Assembly: GCA_003551785.1 (NCBI GenBank)
Contig: PUNP01000202.1
Span: forward strand, 1 to 8,354
DNA length: 8,354 bases
Reading direction: 5' to 3'
From: Candidatus Brocadiaceae bacterium
GTDB lineage: Bacteria; Planctomycetota; Brocadiia; SM23-32
The position numbers and the translations under genes were made by a program. Of the stretch, positions 5,981-8,354 are shown in pieces. Position 1 is the first letter of the stretch; the number at the start of each line of letters is the position of its first letter. The notes beneath the pieces are model-generated. The model searched no databases. It was not told the DNA's origin and worked only from the letters and a program-made list of their open reading frames with translations.

Positions 5981-8354
5981 ATGAAAAAATAACGCAGCAA
6001 ATACAGACGATACTGACTCCGGACGAACTTATGCTTGAGTGGGAGGATTCTGATGAAGAATATCCGGATACATCCCTGCAGGTTCAGAAGGAAGTCTATA
6101 GAAATTTTCACCAGGAAGCGGATTTATGGCTTTTTAAGCTGGGTTTTACACCCGAAGATGTCAAACTGCCGGAATCCTTGAAATTCTGGCATAGTTTATC
6201 TTCGATTTTCGCCCATAAGCTGGCTCTCACTCCAGATTTAGAGCAACTGCGTGAGAATGCGAAAGTGCCGCCTCCACATGATGAAATAATCGACTGGCTT
6301 ATCAATGCTCCTCCTTTCCCAGGGGTGGAATATCTTAATCAGGAACGTGCCGTTTCGTTCTGGGAAGAACTAAACACCGCATACCGCAAGTCTGTTAATG
6401 CACATGAGGGTACGGTGGAATCGCTGCTGCACAGCTTGCGGCCGGACCTTGAGCTTGCCGGACGGGTCTTTTTCCATCTTGTAGAAAATAAAAAAGATGC
6501 CGCGAGTCCTTTTGCATTCCTGGCGACATATTCCACGCGGATGGGTAAAGGCGGCGACACCCGGCACCTCCCGCTGAAAAATTCACTGGCCGAATATAAA
6601 GGCAATAAACCACAATTGCTCGATTTGCTTTCGACTGTCTATAAAGCTGCCAAACGCAGTGAGCTGATAACAGAACTTCTCGAGTCGGGACGAATATTCC
6701 ATCCGCTCTCGTTCGATCAGGAGACAGCATTGACTTTCCTGAAAGAAACACCGCTGTATGAACAGGCCGGTGTCAAATGCAGGATACCGAATTGGTGGAC
6801 CTCCCATACTTCACGGGTCAGCATGAGTTTGAATATCGGTGACAAGAAACCTTCTGCGCTTGGCTTGAAAGCTCTGGTGGAGTGTTCGCCGAAAATAATG
6901 GTGGGGGGAGAGGAAATATCTTACGACGAGGCCCGGTCACTGCTTGAAGAAACATCCGGACTCGTTTTGATCAAGAATAAATGGGTTGAAGTTGACAAGG
7001 ACCGCTTGGAAAAAACCCTGGATATTTATGAAAAAGCGACCCGATTGGTGGAAGACGGACTGACAATGCGTGATGCCATGAAACTGCTGCTGCGTCCGGA
7101 AGAGTCATTGGGCGAACTCGGCGGTGAGGCAGAAGTCGGTTTTGGCGAGTGGATGGCTGAACCAGTCCGTAAACTGGCAAATCCCTCACTGATCCGCCAT
7201 GTTGAGCCTGATGAGAGATTTCAGGCCAATCTGAGGCATTATCAGCAGCAAGGAGTGAATTGGCTGGCGCTGCTCGATTCCCTCGGTTTCGGTGCATGTC
7301 TTGCAGATGATATGGGGCTGGGAAAGACGATTGAAACCCTGGCATTTTTAAGCAATCTCAAACAGCGTTCAGTTCCTCCCTCTTTGTTGGTTCTGCCGGC
7401 GTCACTTATTGGAAACTGGTGCGATGAAATTGAGAAATACCTGCCTGATTTGAAGACTCTTTTGTATCATGGTTCCGCAATAAGCGCCAAAGACAGAAAC
7501 GAGGTTGATATCGGCCTGTTTGATGAATACGATTTGGTGATAACTACTTATGGGCTGGTTCATCGCGAAGATAAACTTCTTGAGTATACTTGGCACTATG
7601 TCATTCTTGATGAAGCGCAGGCTATCAAAAACCCCGCTACTTTCCAGACCAGGGCGGTGAAAAAATTGGAATGCCACAACCGCATAGTGCTTACGGGCAC
7701 ACCGGTAGAAAACAGATTGTCCGACCTCTGGAGTATATTTGATTTTCTTAATCCGGGCCTGCTTGGCAGCAGAAAAGAATTTAAGGAAATGGTGAAGAAT
7801 ATACAGGATTCAAAAGACGGATATGCGCGCCTGAGAAAAGTGGTGAGCCCGTATATTTTGCGGCGTCTGAAAACCGACAAGTCGATTATCGATGATTTGC
7901 CGGAGAAAGTCGAGATGAAGTCGTATGCCGATATGTCGACGAAGCAGATTCTCATTTATGAAGATCTGGTAGAGCAGTTAAAAGAGGCCATCCAGGAGAC
8001 CGATGGTATTCAGCGCCGCGGTATTGTACTTTCTTCACTTATAAAGTTCAAGCAGATATGTAACCATCCCGATCAATATACGGGAGCAGGGGGGTACAAA
8101 GAGTCTAATAGCGGAAAGTTCAAACGGTTGCGGGAAATATGTGAAACGGTTGCTGCCAAGCATGAACGGGCGCTTGTTTTCACTCAGTTTCGCGAGATCA
8201 TTGATCCCTTGAATGCGCTCCTTGCCGATGTGTTCGGGAAGCCCGGCTTTGTGCTTCATGGCGGAGTTTCAGTGAAGAAGAGGAGCAAGATAGTGAGTGA
8301 ATTCCAAAACTCCCACGATTATACGCCCTATATTGTGCTTTCCGTACGAGCGGC
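5977..8354 (+). CDS. SNF2-family DEAD/DEAH helicase (DUF3670/HepA-like), 3'-truncated by the window
   Basis: One frame stays open from ATG 5977 to the window end, 792 codons, with no stop. SNF2 ATPases use ATP to translocate on double-stranded nucleic acid and remodel bound proteins. Residues 175-370 match the bacterial SNF2-associated N-terminal region: FAFLATYS, RIPNWW (269-274), and LVLIKNKWVEVDKDRLEKTL (329-348) as in DUF3670. The ATPase core has LRHYQQQGVNWL (419-430), Walker A DDMGLGKT with Lys450, Walker B DEAQ (545-548), LTGTPVEN (572-579), the KQICNHP segment (692-698), RALVFTQFR (731-739) and LHGG (760-763). The sequence ends in VLSVRA, the start of motif V, so the arginine-finger motif VI lies outside. 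Domain order and length point to a protein of roughly 900-1000 residues like B. subtilis YwqA. It overlaps the SWIM gene by 4 bases and has no close Shine-Dalgarno, fitting coupled translation. Confidence 0.95.
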   Translation, partial: MNEKITQQIQTILTPDELMLEWEDSDEEYPDTSLQVQKEVYRNFHQEADLWLFKLGFTPEDVKLPESLKFWHSLSSIFAHKLALTPDLEQLRENAKVPPPHDEIIDWLINAPPFPGVEYLNQERAVSFWEELNTAYRKSVNAHEGTVESLLHSLRPDLELAGRVFFHLVENKKDAASPFAFLATYSTRMGKGGDTRHLPLKNSLAEYKGNKPQLLDLLSTVYKAAKRSELITELLESGRIFHPLSFDQETALTFLKETPLYEQAGVKCRIPNWWTSHTSRVSMSLNIGDKKPSALGLKALVECSPKIMVGGEEISYDEARSLLEETSGLVLIKNKWVEVDKDRLEKTLDIYEKATRLVEDGLTMRDAMKLLLRPEESLGELGGEAEVGFGEWMAEPVRKLANPSLIRHVEPDERFQANLRHYQQQGVNWLALLDSLGFGACLADDMGLGKTIETLAFLSNLKQRSVPPSLLVLPASLIGNWCDEIEKYLPDLKTLLYHGSAISAKDRNEVDIGLFDEYDLVITTYGLVHREDKLLEYTWHYVILDEAQAIKNPATFQTRAVKKLECHNRIVLTGTPVENRLSDLWSIFDFLNPGLLGSRKEFKEMVKNIQDSKDGYARLRKVVSPYILRRLKTDKSIIDDLPEKVEMKSYADMSTKQILIYEDLVEQLKEAIQETDGIQRRGIVLSSLIKFKQICNHPDQYTGAGGYKESNSGKFKRLREICETVAAKHERALVFTQFREIIDPLNALLADVFGKPGFVLHGGVSVKKRSKIVSEFQNSHDYTPYIVLSVRA

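Noticed and set aside
6395..7345. Minus-strand open frames (118 and 124 codons) opposite the SNF2 gene.
   Set aside because: The plus strand here encodes conserved SNF2-associated and helicase motifs without interruption, so these are antisense shadows.
4910..8354. A known anti-phage system such as DISARM, whose drmD is an SNF2-type helicase.
   Set aside because: No methyltransferase, DUF1998 or phospholipase-D gene is present, and the DUF3670-SNF2 plus SWIM arrangement is a separate family; genes beyond the window are unknown.

Overview
The window is a stretch of ordinary bacterial chromosome. It has short leaders, Shine-Dalgarno sequences of the AGGAG type, sigma70-like promoters with 17-bp spacers, and no insertion sequence, tRNA, rRNA or CRISPR array that I can see. 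Base composition looks balanced to slightly AT-rich. The organism cannot be fixed from this sequence alone. The mix of rsfS followed by a PfkB kinase, a GH20 hexosaminidase and a SWIM/SNF2 pair would suit an environmental, polysaccharide-degrading bacterium such as a member of the Planctomycetota-Verrucomicrobiota-Omnitrophota assemblage. That is a low-confidence guess.

Layout, left to right. Positions 1-115 hold the last 37 codons of the ribosome silencing factor RsfS. A promoter-bearing gap leads to a complete PfkB-family sugar kinase (252-1154, +). Convergent to it is an M20 amidohydrolase (1213-2376, -) with its own well-formed promoter at 2414-2442. Between this promoter and the one for the next gene (2781-2809) lies about 340 bp without a credible gene. 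It contains two copies of a hairpin-forming repeat whose arms show a compensatory base-pair change. A leader of about 170 nt rich in competing inverted repeats then precedes a GH20 beta-N-acetylhexosaminidase (2987-4591, +), which probably starts at TTG. After a 318-bp gap containing a perfect 6+6 inverted repeat comes a two-gene operon: a SWIM zinc-finger protein (4910-5980) overlapping by 4 bases (ATGA) an SNF2-family helicase (5977 to beyond the window end).

How the genes work together. The SWIM and SNF2 genes are almost certainly translationally coupled and probably act together on nucleic acid; their biological role is not established. The hexosaminidase, PfkB kinase and amidohydrolase could all touch (amino-)sugar or N-acyl metabolism, but they have separate promoters and differing strands, so a shared pathway is only a suggestion. 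The parts most worth a second look are the structured leader of the hexosaminidase gene, the covarying hairpin repeats, and the unusual C-terminal half of the SWIM protein (acidic repeat-bearing linker plus a winged-helix-like end).
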